This document shows positions 46,157 to 56,465 of a DNA stretch of 64,000 nt, piece after piece (within the stretch, counting starts at the first letter, position 1; each line of letters begins with the position of its first letter). The position numbers and the translations under genes were made by a program. Origin of the DNA: Undibacterium_A arcticum (GTDB lineage: Bacteria; Pseudomonadota; Gammaproteobacteria; Burkholderiales; Burkholderiaceae_D); assembly GCF_042660705.1 (NCBI RefSeq), contig NZ_JBHSUQ010000001.1; one strand, 5' to 3'. Below the pieces are notes generated by a model. The model worked only from the letters and a program-made list of their open reading frames with translations, made no database searches and was not told where the DNA came from.

Positions 46157-49100
46157 ACCGGGCCCCTGTCGCTTGGAACCGGATCATCGGCTGCGACAGC
46201 GGCGCTCGTGCTGGTGCCGGACCAGCGCCGTCCGAGCCGGTCGAAGCCGAGGTAGATCACCGGCGTGGTAAACAGCGTCAGCGCCTGACTGACGATCAGG
46301 CCGCCGAAGATTGCCAGACCCAGCGGACGGCGCAGTTCGGCGCCTTCGCCCCAGCCGAGCATCAGCGGTAGCGCCGCAAACAGCGCCGCCAGCGTGGTCA
46401 TCAGAATCGGCCGGAAGCGCAGCAGCGCCGCCTGATGGATCGCTTCGCGCGGCGATTTGTGCTCATTGCGTTCGGCGTCGATCGCGAAGTCGATCATCAT
46501 GATCGCGTTTTTCTTGACGATGCCGATCAACAGGATAATGCCGATGATGCCGATCACGCCCAGATCTTGTCCGCTGATCATCAGCGCCAGCAGTGCGCCA
46601 ACGCCGGCCGAAGGCAGGGTGGACAGGATCGTCAGCGGGTGGATATAACTTTCATATAGCACGCCCAGCACGATATACACGCACACCACCGCCGCCAGGA
46701 TCAGCCACAGCTGATTGGTCAGCGAAGCCTGGTAGGCGCCGGCGGCACCGAGGAAGGTGAGCGTGACGCTGGGCGGCATGTTGATGTCGAGCGCGGCCTG
46801 CTTGATCCCGTCGACCGCGTTCCCCAGCGATACGCCGGGCGCGGTGTCAAAACCAACCGTGGTGGCCGGATATTGGGCGACGTGCGTGATCTGCAATGGT
46901 GCGGGACGCTCGCTGATGCCGGCAATCGCCGATAGCGGCGTTGCTTTACCCGAGCCGGTGCGCAACTGAAGGGTGCCAAGCGATTCGGGCGTGGTCAGCT
47001 GGTCTGGGCGCGCTTCCAATATGACGCGATACTGATTGGTCTCGGTGAAAATGGTCGATACGATGCGCTGCCCGAATGCGCTATACAGCGCGTCATCAAT
47101 CGATGACGCGGTAATCGAAAGGCGCGATGCGGTGTCGCGATCGATGTCGATGAAGGCCGCGGTGCCGGTAGCGCCGGCATCGGACACTACAGTGCCGAGC
47201 TGCTTCACGTCTTGCAGATGCAGTGCCAGCTTGGTGGCCCATTGCACCACGGTGGCAGTGTCCGCACCGGTCAAGGAGACCCGGTACTGAGTCGGGCCGG
47301 TTTCGGCATCGATGGTCAGGTCCTGCGTCGGCTGCAGATACAGAGTGACGCCGGCCACCTGTCTGACCCGCTCGCGCAGACGGGTCATGGTCTGTTGCTG
47401 ATTATCGCTGCGGCTGCGCTTCAAATTGATCAGCATGCTGCCGGTGTGCAGCATCGTGTTGTTGGCGGCGTCGACACCGATCAGTGAACTGAGCGATTCG
47501 ACGTCCTGATCGTCCAGAATCAGCTTGGCAGCGGCCTGTTGCAACTCTGCCATGCGCGCATATGACACCGACTGTGCGGTTTCGATACGGGCCTGCAACT
47601 GGCCCGTATCCTGGGTCGGGAACAGGCCCTTGGGTATCAGAACATACAACAGCACCGTCAGTACCATGGTCGCCAGCGCCACCAGCAGCGTGGCAGTCTG
47701 GCGCTCCAGCACCCAGCCCAGCCAGCGGTCATAGTGCGCGATCACGCCATCGAAGAACTGTTGCAGCTTGCCGCCGATGCCCTTGCTTTCCGATAGTTTG
47801 CAGCCCGCGTGCCGACATCATCGGCACCAGGGTGAGCGACACCACCGCCGAGATCAGGATCGTGATCGACAGGGTGACCGCGAATTCACGAAACAGCCGA
47901 CCCACCACGTCGCCCATGAACAATAGCGGAATCAGCACCGCGATCAATGACACCGTCAGCGAAATGATGGTGAAGCCGATCTGGGCCGCGCCTTTCAGTG
48001 CGGCTTGCATCGGCGGCTCGCCTTTTTCGATGTAGCGCGAAATGTTTTCGATCATCACGATCGCATCGTCGACCACGAAGCCGGTCGCGATCGTCAGGGA
48101 CATCAGGCTCAGGTTGTTCAGGCTGTAGCCCAGCAGGTACATTGCGCCGCAGGTGCCAATCAGCGAGATCGGAACCGCCAGACTGGCGATCACGGTCGCG
48201 CGCAGGCTGTGCAGAAATACGAAGATCACCAGCACCACCAAAACTGTCGCCAGCATCAATTCAAGCTCCACGTGTCCAACCGAGGCCCGGATGCCGGTGG
48301 TGCGGTCGCTCAGTACGTCGACGTGCAGTGCGGCGGGCAGTCCGGCGCGCAGTTCGGGCAGCCGGGCCTTGATCGCATCGACCGTCGCAATGACGTTGGC
48401 GCCGGGCTGGCGCTGCACATTCAGGATGATGGCCGGCGTCAAGCCGTTGGGTTTCATGCCGGACCAGGCGCCGAGCTTGACGTTTTCGGCACTGTCGACC
48501 ACTTGCGCTACATCCGCCAGCCGGACCGGCGCGCCATTGCGGTAAGCCACGATCAGGCTCTGGTAATCGTTGGCCGCCAGCAACTGGTCGTTGGCATTGA
48601 TCGAATAGGCGCGCGTCGGGCCGTCGAAGCTGCCCTTGGCGCCATTGGCATTGGCAGCGGTGATCGCGGTACGCAAGGTGTCGAGCCCGAGTCCGTAGGA
48701 AGCGAGTGCCCGCGTGTCGGCCTGGATCCGTACAGCAGGACGCTGGCCGCCACTCAAGGTAACCAGACCGACGCCGGACACCTGGCTGATCTTCAGCGCC
48801 AACCGTGTGTTGACGATGTTTTGCACCTCGGTCAGCGGCAGCGTGTCGGACGTGATCGCCAGCGTCATCACTGGCGCATCGGCCGGGTTGACTTTGGCGT
48901 ACACCGGCGGCGCCGGCAGGTCGGCCGGTAACAGCGAGCCGCCGGCATTGATCGCGGCCTGCACCTCTTGTTCGGCGACATCGAGTGTCTGACCCAGGCC
49001 AAATTGCAGCGTGATGATCGAGACGCCGGCGGCGCTGGTCGAACTCATCCGCTGCAGACCGGCCATCTGGCCGAATTGACGTTCCAGCGGGGCGGTGACG

Positions 49101-49285
49101 GTCTGGCTCATCACCTCGGGGCTGCCGCCCGGATACAGCGTCTGCACTTGTATGGTCGGGAAGTCGACCTGCGGCAGCGCTGACAGCGGCAGGAATTTAA
49201 ATGCGACGATGCCAGCCAGCACAATCGCCAGCATCAGCAGCGATGTCGCGACCGGCCGTAATATGAATGGGCGTGACGGGCTCAT
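46153..49285 (-). CDS. mdtB: RND efflux pump inner-membrane subunit, MdtB-like (one frameshift)
   Basis: An RND transporter of about 1040 aa, close to E. coli MdtB (FILRPVATSLLMLAIVLAGI; GGSPEVMSQTVTAPLERQFG; GFVVDDAIVMIENISRYIEK). The N-half ends in one frame at SLTLVPMMSAR. The C-half begins in another with SESKGIGGKLQQFFDGVIAH. One base too many in the CCC run at 47803-47805 (plus strand) explains it. The start is ATG 49285, or possibly an upstream ATG overlapping the adaptor's stop at 49362, which opens a 27-codon frame ending exactly at 49283-49285. It forms the heteromeric pump with the MdtC-like protein. Confidence 0.9.
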
Positions 49286-49361
49286 GAGGAACGGCCCCGC
49301 TTCAGTGGCCGCGCAGTCGGCCGCGTAATTGCGCGCTGCTGCGGCAGGTCGGTCCGGTGTG

Positions 49362-50858
49362 TCATGGCTGGGCAGTCTCCGGTTTGCGGCGGCGGTGCTC
49401 GCCTTTGGACGGTGTGGCCGGAGCGGTGGTGGCAGCGTCAGCGCTAGCGGACGGTGCGCCTGCGGTCGAGGCATTCGACGCTGAGGCGGCCGCGGCAGAG
49501 TCAGGTTTGCCCGAGCGCCGCCCGTTGCCGCGACCAGCACCGCTACCGCCGGCACCGGAGGCCGGTTTATCGCCGGCCAGGGTGACGTGCGCACCATCCT
49601 TCAGCCGGTCGGCGCCTTCGGTAATAACTTTCGCCGGTAGTGATGCCGGAGGTGATTTCGATCTTGTCGACGGTCGCCTGGCCGCGCGTTACGGGCCGCA
49701 GCGCGACGGTGCGGTCGCTGCTGTTGAGAACGTACACGAAGTCGCCACTGCTGCCGTGACGCAGTGCGGTTACCGGTACCACGACGGCACCGCTGATGGT
49801 GCGAAGCAGCAAACGGACATTGACGAACTGGCTGGGAAACAGCGTCAGTTTTTCATTTGGGAAACGCGCCTTGGCCCGCACGGTACCGGTCTGAGTATCG
49901 ACCTGGTTGTCGAGCGCCAGGAAGCGGCCGCTATCGAGCGTCGTCACGCGGTTGCGGTCGAGTGCGGCGGCAGGCAGCATGTCAAGGTTCGGCGTATTTT
50001 TCGGGTCACTCTGGGTGCCGCTCTTGTCGTCATCCGCCGCCGAGGTTCCATGCGTGCGCGCCTGCACTTCCGCGACCTGATCCTGTGGAATGGCAAACAC
50101 GACATCGATCGGCGAGACTTGGGTAATGGCGGCAATCCCGTTGACATCGCTGGTGCCGACCACATTGCCGGCATCGACTGCACGCAGGCCGACACGGCCG
50201 CTGACTGGCGCCAGCACCCGGCAGTAGCCCAAATTCAGCCTGGCGGTGCCCTCCGCTGCGCGGTCGGTGGTCACCGTACCTTCCAGCTGTTTGACTAATG
50301 CCGCCTGGGTATCGACATCCTGCCTTGCAATCGAATCCTGGCTCAACAAGGTGCGGTAGCGTTGCAAAGTCAGGCGGGCATTCTCCAATTGCGCTTCATC
50401 CCGCTGGCGCTGGCCGGTGGCCTGCATCAGCGTCAACTCGAACGGTCGCGGATCGATGGTTGCCAGCAATTGCCCGGCCTTCACCATTTGCCCTTCGTTG
50501 AATAGCACCTGTTTCAACACGCCCGACACCTGCGGCCGCACCGTTACGGTGGCGGCGGCTGTGACCGTCCCCAGTGCATCCAGCACGATCGGAATATCGG
50601 CGCGCTCGGCCGTTGCGACACCGACCGTCGCGGCCGCACCGCCGCGCCCGCCCGGCCCACCGCCAGGACGAGTTGCGTCGCCGGCCGAGCCTTTATGTGT
50701 TGCATACCATGCCAGAGCTGCCAGCGCGACCAGCAAGGTCAACGCCAGGGCGATGCCGAGCAGTGACTTGCGGCGACCCGATTTTGCGGCTGCTGCAGGG
50801 CCGGGGTAGTCTGCGAAGCAGGGCTGGGGTCAGAATGCGCTTGATCTTGCAAATTCAT
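49362..50858 (-). CDS. mdtA: RND efflux periplasmic adaptor, MdtA-like (two frameshifts)
   Basis: Membrane fusion protein of about 500 aa. ATG 50858 follows GAGGATAAAA and starts a short cytosolic leader and a membrane anchor (SLLGIALALTLLVALAALAW). One C missing at 50798-50800 breaks the leader. The adaptor core has VTAAATVTVRPQVSGVLKQV, a hairpin of heptads (QRQRDEAQLENARLTLQRYR) and PNEKLTLFPSQFVNVRLLLR. A second break at about 49627-49631 separates the last part. After repair it continues VITEGADRLKDGAHVTLAG into a tail of about 60 residues rich in Ala, Ser, Thr, Pro and Arg, unusual for the family. First gene of the operon. Confidence 0.88.
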
Positions 50859-51329
50859 TTTTATCCTCGTATGCCGGAATTATCCGGCGCGATTGGGTCG
50901 CGTCTGCGTGATTCAGACTGCCGGCGTAACAGCGGGGGTGTGGGCCAGCAAGAGCCAAGCGCGGTGGATATTGCCTCTAGCCATGCATATGGTCTGTCAA
51001 CGCTAAAACGGGGAACGATGGCAAGATTGTGCCAGCAAAGCTTGCCGGCTGAGTAACGTATCGTAACAAGGAGTCGCGCGGCCAACCAAAACGAGCCGGA
51101 TCGCACCAAGGCGCCGCGGCCGAAAGTAGTTCGCGGGCGCAATTTCCAGGCGCTTTCAGAATGACAGCGGTAGCGACTACGCGACTGCGACCCGGTTACC
51201 GACTGTTTGTATCGCGTTAGTCAGCGGTCGCGCCGAGTGCCGCCTGTCACACCGCGCGTGGCCTAGCGATGCGCTCGAACCGGCTGCGCCCGTTGCGGGT
51301 CAATCGATCATCAATATGGTGTTTCAGGA
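50859..51329. other. Intergenic region upstream of the efflux operon
   Basis: These 471 bases should contain the promoter of the leftward efflux operon. I see no regulator gene, no clear two-component target repeat and no convincing open frame. The IS5-family element is inserted at its right edge. Confidence 0.4.
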
Positions 51330-52467
51330 TTAGGGCTACGCTGATTAAGTCCACCAATATCGCAGGTAATGCGTTAAGGGCGACATAGAAAACAAATACG
51401 GCAGACGACAATGAAACAGCAAACCCTGGCGATGGCGGCGGATCAAGGTGCGGGCTTCGAGCAGCACCGCAAACCTACCCGGCGCGACGAATTCTTGAAC
51501 ACGATGAATCGTATTATTCCTTGGGGTGCGCTGTGTAAAGTGATTGAACCGCATTACCCGAAGCGCGGGAATGGACGACCACCAATCGGTCTTGAGCGGA
51601 TGTTGCGTATCCATTTCGTTCAACATTGGTTCAATCTTGCGGACTTCGCCTGCGAAGAAGCGCTCTACGACAGCGTCAGCCTACGACGCTTTGTCGGCAT
51701 TGACTTGGGAAGCGAAGCGGTGCCGGATGCCACCACACTGCTGAAGTTTCGTCATTTGTTGGAACAGCATAAGTTAGGCGAACAGCTATTCGCCGAAGTT
51801 GGTCGCGTACTTCAAGGAAGCGGGATGACACTCAAAACCGGCACCATTGTCGATGCCACCATCATTGCCGCACCGAGTTCAACCAAGAACAAGGAGAAGA
51901 AGCGCGACCCCGAGGTGCACCAGACACGCAAGGGAAAGCAATGGTGTGTGTCACGAACACAGGCGTGAACCTGTGATGCTGTACTGAAGATGGGAGAAGG
52001 CCTCCCGAAACCGGCTTGCAGGAGCGGGTTTCAAACCACCCGGTGCTGCTGCGTTCAAAAGGCGTGGTGGTGAGCGACCGTGGAAAAGTCACTGTGAAGG
52101 TGGCAGGTAAGTATTGAGAAGATGAGCGAAAGCAAACCGTTCGATGACGCATCGTTATTACCTCAAGATACTGTCAAAACTGGGGACGACCATTGGCCCC
52201 AGGATCAGTCGGGACGATACCTGTTTACGGACCCGTCGGCAGTCGGTGTATAGGCGGCATGAGCTCAATACAGGCTTTGGTACGGAACGTGAGAACCTCG
52301 TTCCGGATGGAAAGGGAAATAACAAATGGCAAACACCATGAGGAAGAATACCGATGCCGGAACGAGGGGCGGAGCTGTCCGTAGTAGCGATGAAGTCTTT
52401 GTAATGAAGATGGAGCGAAGGGGCAGCGTTATCCCGTTGACGAAAGTCACCAACCTGCCATGCGGGG

Positions 52468-53721
52468 ATGAATGACGTGACATCAACAAAACCTTATAGC
52501 ATTGCGAAACGCACGGTATGGGAAGCGTACCAGCAAGTCAAGGCCAACCGAGGTGCTGCAGGCATCGACGATGAAACCATCGCGATGTTCGAACAGGATT
52601 TGTCGAAGAATTTGTACAAGCTGTGGAATCGGATGTCGTCGGGGTCGTACTTCCCGCCGCCAGTCAAGCAAGTAGAAATTCCGAAGGCAAAGGGCGGTAC
52701 GAGAAAGCTGGGCATCCCGACGGTGTCTGATCGAGTAGCGCAGACCGTGGTCAAGCTCCTCATCGAGCCGATACTCGACCCGATGTTTCATCCGGATTCA
52801 TATGGATATCGGCCGGGACGATCGGCGAAACAGGCAATTGCCGTCACCCGACAACGGTGCTGGCAATACGACTGGGTGGTCGAGTTTGACATCAAGGCGG
52901 CCTTCGATCAAATTGATCATGGCCTCCTGTTGAAAGCGGTACGCACCCACATCAGGGAAGACTGGATACTGATGTATATCGAACGGTGGCTGACTGCACC
53001 GTTCGAGGCCGCTGACGGGGAGCAACTGTTGCGAGAGCGCGGTACCCCTCAAGGCGGCGTGGTCAGTCCGATCCTGATGAATCTGTTCATGCATTACGCG
53101 TTCGATTGGTGGATACAGCGTACCTATCCACAATATCCGTTTGCCCGGTATGCCGACGATGCGGTTGTTCACTGCCGCAGCCTGAAGCAGGCGGAGGAAG
53201 TGATGCAATCCATCGCATTGCGACTGGCGGAATGCGGATTGACGATGCATCCGGAGAAATCGAAAATCGTTTATTGCAAGGATAGTAACCGCACCGCATC
53301 GTATCAGCATGTGCAGTTCACGTTCCTCGGTTTTACATTTCGACCGAGGAAGGCATTAAGTAAGCAGCGCCGGATATTTACCAGTTTCCTGCCGGCTGCG
53401 AGCGACGATGCCTTGAAGCGGATGCGGCAAGCAGTGCGCGGGTGGAGGCTGAATCGACAGACCCATGTGACACTCCGTGACCTGGCAAAGCTATATAACC
53501 CGATGATACAAGGATGGTGGAATTACTATGGAGCGTTCTATCAGACGGCCATGCACAACATCTTTCAGCACATTGATCGCACGCTTGCGCGATGGGCCGG
53601 ACGCAAGTACAAGGCACTCTCCGGGCGAAGGCGACGCAGTGCTGAATGGCTGCGCAAGATGCAGGACGCCTATCCTGCGTTATTTCATCACTGGCGTGTT
53701 ATTGGGGCAAAGGTTGGATAA
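52468..53721 (+). CDS. ltrA: Group II intron reverse transcriptase/maturase (outer intron)
   Basis: A protein of 417 aa. RT motifs in order: GAAGIDDETI, FHPDSYGYRPGRSAKQAI, VVEFDIKAAFDQIDHGLLL, RGTPQGGVVSPILMNL, the catalytic FARYADDAVVHC and FTFLGFTFRPR. The maturase (X) domain follows (MIQGWWNYYGAFYQTAMHN) and the protein ends HHWRVIGAKVG. There is no HNH endonuclease domain, as in RmInt1-type class D introns, which home without second-strand cleavage. It binds its intron RNA, helps splicing and copies it into new sites. The stop codon is only three bases before domain V. The gene is intact. Confidence 0.93.
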   Translation: MNDVTSTKPYSIAKRTVWEAYQQVKANRGAAGIDDETIAMFEQDLSKNLYKLWNRMSSGSYFPPPVKQVEIPKAKGGTRKLGIPTVSDRVAQTVVKLLIEPILDPMFHPDSYGYRPGRSAKQAIAVTRQRCWQYDWVVEFDIKAAFDQIDHGLLLKAVRTHIREDWILMYIERWLTAPFEAADGEQLLRERGTPQGGVVSPILMNLFMHYAFDWWIQRTYPQYPFARYADDAVVHCRSLKQAEEVMQSIALRLAECGLTMHPEKSKIVYCKDSNRTASYQHVQFTFLGFTFRPRKALSKQRRIFTSFLPAASDDALKRMRQAVRGWRLNRQTHVTLRDLAKLYNPMIQGWWNYYGAFYQTAMHNIFQHIDRTLARWAGRKYKALSGRRRRSAEWLRKMQDAYPALFHHWRVIGAKVG

Positions 53722-53724
53722 CGG

Positions 53725-53757
53725 GAGCCGTATGACGCGAGAGTGTCACGTACGGTT
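53725..53757 (+). ncRNA. Domain V of the outer intron, split at its 3' end
   Basis: GAGCCGTATGACGCGAGAGT and TCACGTACGGTT form the catalytic hairpin with the AGC triad and a GAGA-type loop. The final C expected after GGTT is found at 55763, on the far side of the inner intron. Confidence 0.82.
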
Positions 53758-54254
53758 GTGCGTCCAGCGAAGGCTGGCGTGTTCAGCAGGAGACAGACCT
53801 GCCGGGGAAATAGTCAGAGGCCCCGTAGCTTGGATGGCAGGGTGGCGGGTAACCAAGACTCTGAAGCCCATCGACAAGACTTTCCTTGGGAAAGTGCGAG
53901 TCGCCCGGGCCGTAACGAAAGTAAACGCAGAGGTGGCCTCGAAAGTGAATAAATCCGAAGGCCGAGCCCCCAACTGTAGGGCGAAGGCAGCATGGGTAGT
54001 CGAAATCTGACCGATACGATTATTCCACTTCGGCGGGGTGGTAGCGACGGCACGGCGACAAGGACACGCTAAGCAACTGGAGAACCCCTACTCGTCCCGA
54101 CGCGAAATCGTCGGAGCAAGGTAGACCTTATAACCGGTGAACCCGGGAAGTGGGTCGAAGGCGGGAGGGAGGCGGACGGGCTCGTAGTAGCGATGAAGCG
54201 GCGTAATGGCTGTGGAGCGAAGGAACCCTGCTGCATTGTAATTTCTCTGACAAC

Positions 54255-55574
54255 ATGAAAGGCAAGGACGACATGATAAAAGCGTCCGGTAGTTTGCAGG
54301 ATCTGAGAAGGAGAATATACGTCAAGGCGAAGGCTGAACCGTCCTGGCGTTTCTGGGGTTTGTACGTCCACGTCTGTAAGATGGAAACGCTGCTGATGGC
54401 GTATGAGGTGGCCGAAGAAAATGATGGAGCGCCGGGAATTGACGGCGTGACGTTTGAGGACATCAATGCGCAGGGGGTAGCGTCATTTCTCGTGCAGATA
54501 CAGGGCGAATTGTTGGGGCGCACCTATGTGCCGCTCCCGGCGCGCAAGCAGGAGATACCGAAAGGCGATGGAAAATTCCGGACCCTGTCGATTCCGGCGA
54601 TACGTGACCGTGTGGTGCAAGGTGCCCTCAAGCTGATATTGGAGCCAGTCTTTGAGGCGGATTTCCAACCGGGGTCATTTGGCTACCGTCCAAAGCGGAC
54701 AGCGCGAGAAGCAGTGAACCGGGTGGCGCAAGCAATTGTTCAGGCCAAGACACGCGTGATTGACTTTGATCTGCGCGCCTATTTCGACACGGTTCGGCAT
54801 GAACTGCTGTTGAGGAAAGTGGCGCAACGCATCAACGACGATGGCGTGATGCACTTGCTGAAAGTGATGCTGAAAGCCTCCGGCAAACAAGGCGTTCCGC
54901 AAGGTGGCGTGATTTCACCGTTGCTCAGCAATCTTTACCTCAATGAGGTAGATCGGATGCTGGAGCGGGCGAAGGAAGCCACGCGCTATGGCAAGTACAC
55001 CTACATCGAATACGTGCGGTTTGCGGATGACATGGTGATCTTGGTCGATGCGCATCGGCGGCATGATTGGCTGATGAAGGCGGTGGAAAAAAAACGGCTA
55101 CGGGAAGAATTTGCCAAACTACAGGTCGAGGTGAATGAAGAGAAGAGCAGCATCGTGGACCTTGCTCGCGGAGGAAACTTCGGATTCCTTGGGTTTGATT
55201 TCCGTCGCATCCGTAGTCTCAGAGGGGTGTGGCGGCCGCACTATGCGCCGAAGCTGAAGAAGCGTACGGCACTGGTGCAGAAACTCAAGGAGGTGTTTCG
55301 CCGACACCAGTCCCAACCGGTTGAGAGAGTCATAGATTTGATCAATCCGATTCTACGGGGATGGGTGAATTACTTTGCGGTTGGGGACTCGAGCCGATGC
55401 TTCGGCTACATTCAGGACTGGGTAGAAAAGAAGGTGCGGCGCCATTTGATGCGATCCCGGAATCGACAGGGCTTCGGCTGGCAGCGGTGGAGTAGGCAAT
55501 GGCTGTATGAGAAACTGGGGCTGTTTAAAGGCTACCGGGTATCGAGGTCTGCGCAGAAAGCTACGCCAGCATGA
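54255..55574 (+). CDS. ltrA: Group II intron reverse transcriptase/maturase (inner intron)
   Basis: A protein of 439 aa from ATG 54255; ATG 54285 (MIKASGSLQDLRRR) has the better ribosome site (AAGGACGAC). RT motifs: DGAPGIDGVTFEDI, FQPGSFGYRPKRTAREAV, RVIDFDLRAYFDTVRHELLL, GVPQGGVISPLLSNLYLNEV, YVRFADDMVILV and FGFLGFDFRRI. The maturase domain has LINPILRGWVNYFAVGDSSR and ends RSAQKATPA. It has FADD in place of the YADD of the outer enzyme, and the two share little identity outside the motifs, so they come from different intron classes. No endonuclease domain. The gene is intact. Confidence 0.92.
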   Translation: MKGKDDMIKASGSLQDLRRRIYVKAKAEPSWRFWGLYVHVCKMETLLMAYEVAEENDGAPGIDGVTFEDINAQGVASFLVQIQGELLGRTYVPLPARKQEIPKGDGKFRTLSIPAIRDRVVQGALKLILEPVFEADFQPGSFGYRPKRTAREAVNRVAQAIVQAKTRVIDFDLRAYFDTVRHELLLRKVAQRINDDGVMHLLKVMLKASGKQGVPQGGVISPLLSNLYLNEVDRMLERAKEATRYGKYTYIEYVRFADDMVILVDAHRRHDWLMKAVEKKRLREEFAKLQVEVNEEKSSIVDLARGGNFGFLGFDFRRIRSLRGVWRPHYAPKLKKRTALVQKLKEVFRRHQSQPVERVIDLINPILRGWVNYFAVGDSSRCFGYIQDWVEKKVRRHLMRSRNRQGFGWQRWSRQWLYEKLGLFKGYRVSRSAQKATPA

Positions 55575-55609
55575 TAAGTCCCATAAACCTTGACGCGAAA
55601 CATGCAGGA

Positions 55610-55642
55610 GAGCGCAGTGCGGGAAAACCGCCCGCTGCGTTC
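55610..55642 (+). ncRNA. Domain V of the inner intron
   Basis: GAGCGCAGTGCGGGAAAACC followed by GCCCGCTGCGTTC folds into a hairpin with an AGC triad, a GAAA-type loop and a two-base bulge on the 3' side, as required for group II catalysis. Confidence 0.7.
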
Positions 55643-56385
55643 GACGTGGCGGGTGCTGGAAACGTGACATGGCCGTGATATTGAGATACTCGCAGACGAA
55701 AGGGCGAGACAACAATGATCATAGATATCGGCCTAAATCAACGCGCCAGTGCTCGACCCTACCTGCGAGCGGCTGAGGGGGAAGTTCCCTCGGCCGACTC
55801 ACCACTTCGGCATGAAACTGCACATTGGCGTCGACAGTCAAAGCGGCCTGGCCCATAGCGCTGTGGTGACGCCGGCCAACGTTCACGACAAGCATCCATT
55901 GCCGAACTTGCTGCACGGGCAGGAGCGTCGCGTGTACGGTGATAGTGCCTATGCCAGTCAAAAGGAACTGATACAAGGAAAGCGCCTAAAGCCAAGGATT
56001 TCACCAACCAGCGTACGAAGAAAGCCGGCGGCGAAGTCGACGAGGTGAAGCGCGGTAAGAACCGCAACAAGTCAAAAATCAGAGCTCGCGTGGAACACGT
56101 CTTTGGTGTAATCAAGCGCTTGTGGGGATTCTCAAAAGTGCGCTACCGCGGCTTGGAGAAGAATGCCGGTCGCGCGTTCACTGCACTGGCCTTGGCCAAT
56201 ATTTACTTGTCGCGAAACCGACTGATGGCACAGGTGCGCCCGTAATGGGCGAAACGTGGGCCAAAAGCCCGGTGAATCGCCCGAAAGGGCAAAACAAAAC
56301 GTGCTGAACATGCCTTTTTACGGATTCAAGCCTCGATTGTCGATTGAATTCCAAAAATACTCCGCTTGATCAGCATAGCCTTAGC

Positions 56386-56418
56386 AATAAAAATGGCCCG
56401 GTTCTTGCGACCCGGGCC
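56386..56418 (-). terminator. Terminator of the M4 protease gene
   Basis: On the reverse strand GGCCCGG and CCGGGCC form a strong stem followed by ATTTTTATT. It lies 48 bases past the protease stop and directly beside the TTAG target duplication of the IS element, which spared the hairpin. Confidence 0.8.
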
Positions 56419-56465
56419 GTCAGCCGAAGAAAGCCGTGAGACCTTCCTCGGCGCTGCAACATGAA

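Larger units (their letters stand above)
53758..55762 (+). mobile_element. Inner group II intron inserted into domain V of the outer intron
   Basis: It starts GTGCGTCCAG (GUGYG consensus) directly after GGTT of the outer domain V and ends ...CCCTAC. Excision would rejoin GGTT with CTGCGAGCGG, restoring domain V and the linker to domain VI. It carries its own maturase gene and its own domain V (55610-55642). The 120 bases between that domain V and the 3' end are longer than a normal domain VI, so it may have a 3' extension, as some bacterial classes do, or the 3' end may need revising. Confidence 0.78.
51946..55802 (+). mobile_element. Outer group II intron (class D/RmInt1-like), host of a second intron
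   Basis: The 5' end GTGTGTCACG matches the GUGYG consensus and follows codon TGG of the transposase. The 3' part consists of domain V (53725-53757, completed by the C at 55763) and domain VI (CGGCTGAGGGGGAAGTTCCC, then TCGGCCG), ending in CTCAC at 55802. Ends are uncertain by one or two bases. Domain I-III sequence fills 51970-52467 and the maturase gene lies in domain IV. The inner intron (53758-55762) divides domain V just before its last base, so the outer intron can fold only after the inner one is removed. Confidence 0.82.
51411..56245 (+). pseudogene. IS5-family transposase gene interrupted by a group II intron
   Basis: Exon 1 (51411-51945) encodes MKQQTLAMAADQGAGFEQHR to RKGKQW, with the first DDE aspartate in IVDATIIAAPSS. 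Exon 2 (about 55803-56245) continues HFGMKLHIGVDSQSGLAHSA, then YGDSAYAS (second D) and ARVEHVFGVIKRLWGF (the E). Splicing at 51944/55803 keeps the frame (QW-HFGMK); 51945/55804 would give QWYFGMK. Exon 2 has one further break: a missing G at 55982 separates LIQGK from APKAKDFTNQ. Without splicing the protein ends after VSRTQA. If both introns splice and the small break is an error, the transposase would be whole. Confidence 0.85.
51334..56380 (+). mobile_element. IS5-family insertion sequence enlarged by two nested group II introns
   Basis: The ends are inverted copies, GGCTACGCTGATTAAG at the left and its near-complement (14 of 16) CTTGATCAGCATAGCC at the right. TTAG occurs directly outside both ends (51330-51333 and 56381-56384), a 4-bp target duplication of the YTAR type expected for IS5. 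Removing the introns leaves about 1190 bp, a normal IS5 size. It inserted next to the terminator of the M4 protease gene. The match of ends and target duplication shows that the element arrived in one event. Either the introns came with it or they entered later without altering the ends. Confidence 0.88.

Noticed and set aside
52468..55574. The two reverse transcriptases as retron, DGR or defence (UG/Abi) enzymes
   Set aside because: Both have maturase domains and sit in group II intron RNAs with domain V hairpins; no msr/msd, template repeat or variable repeat was seen.
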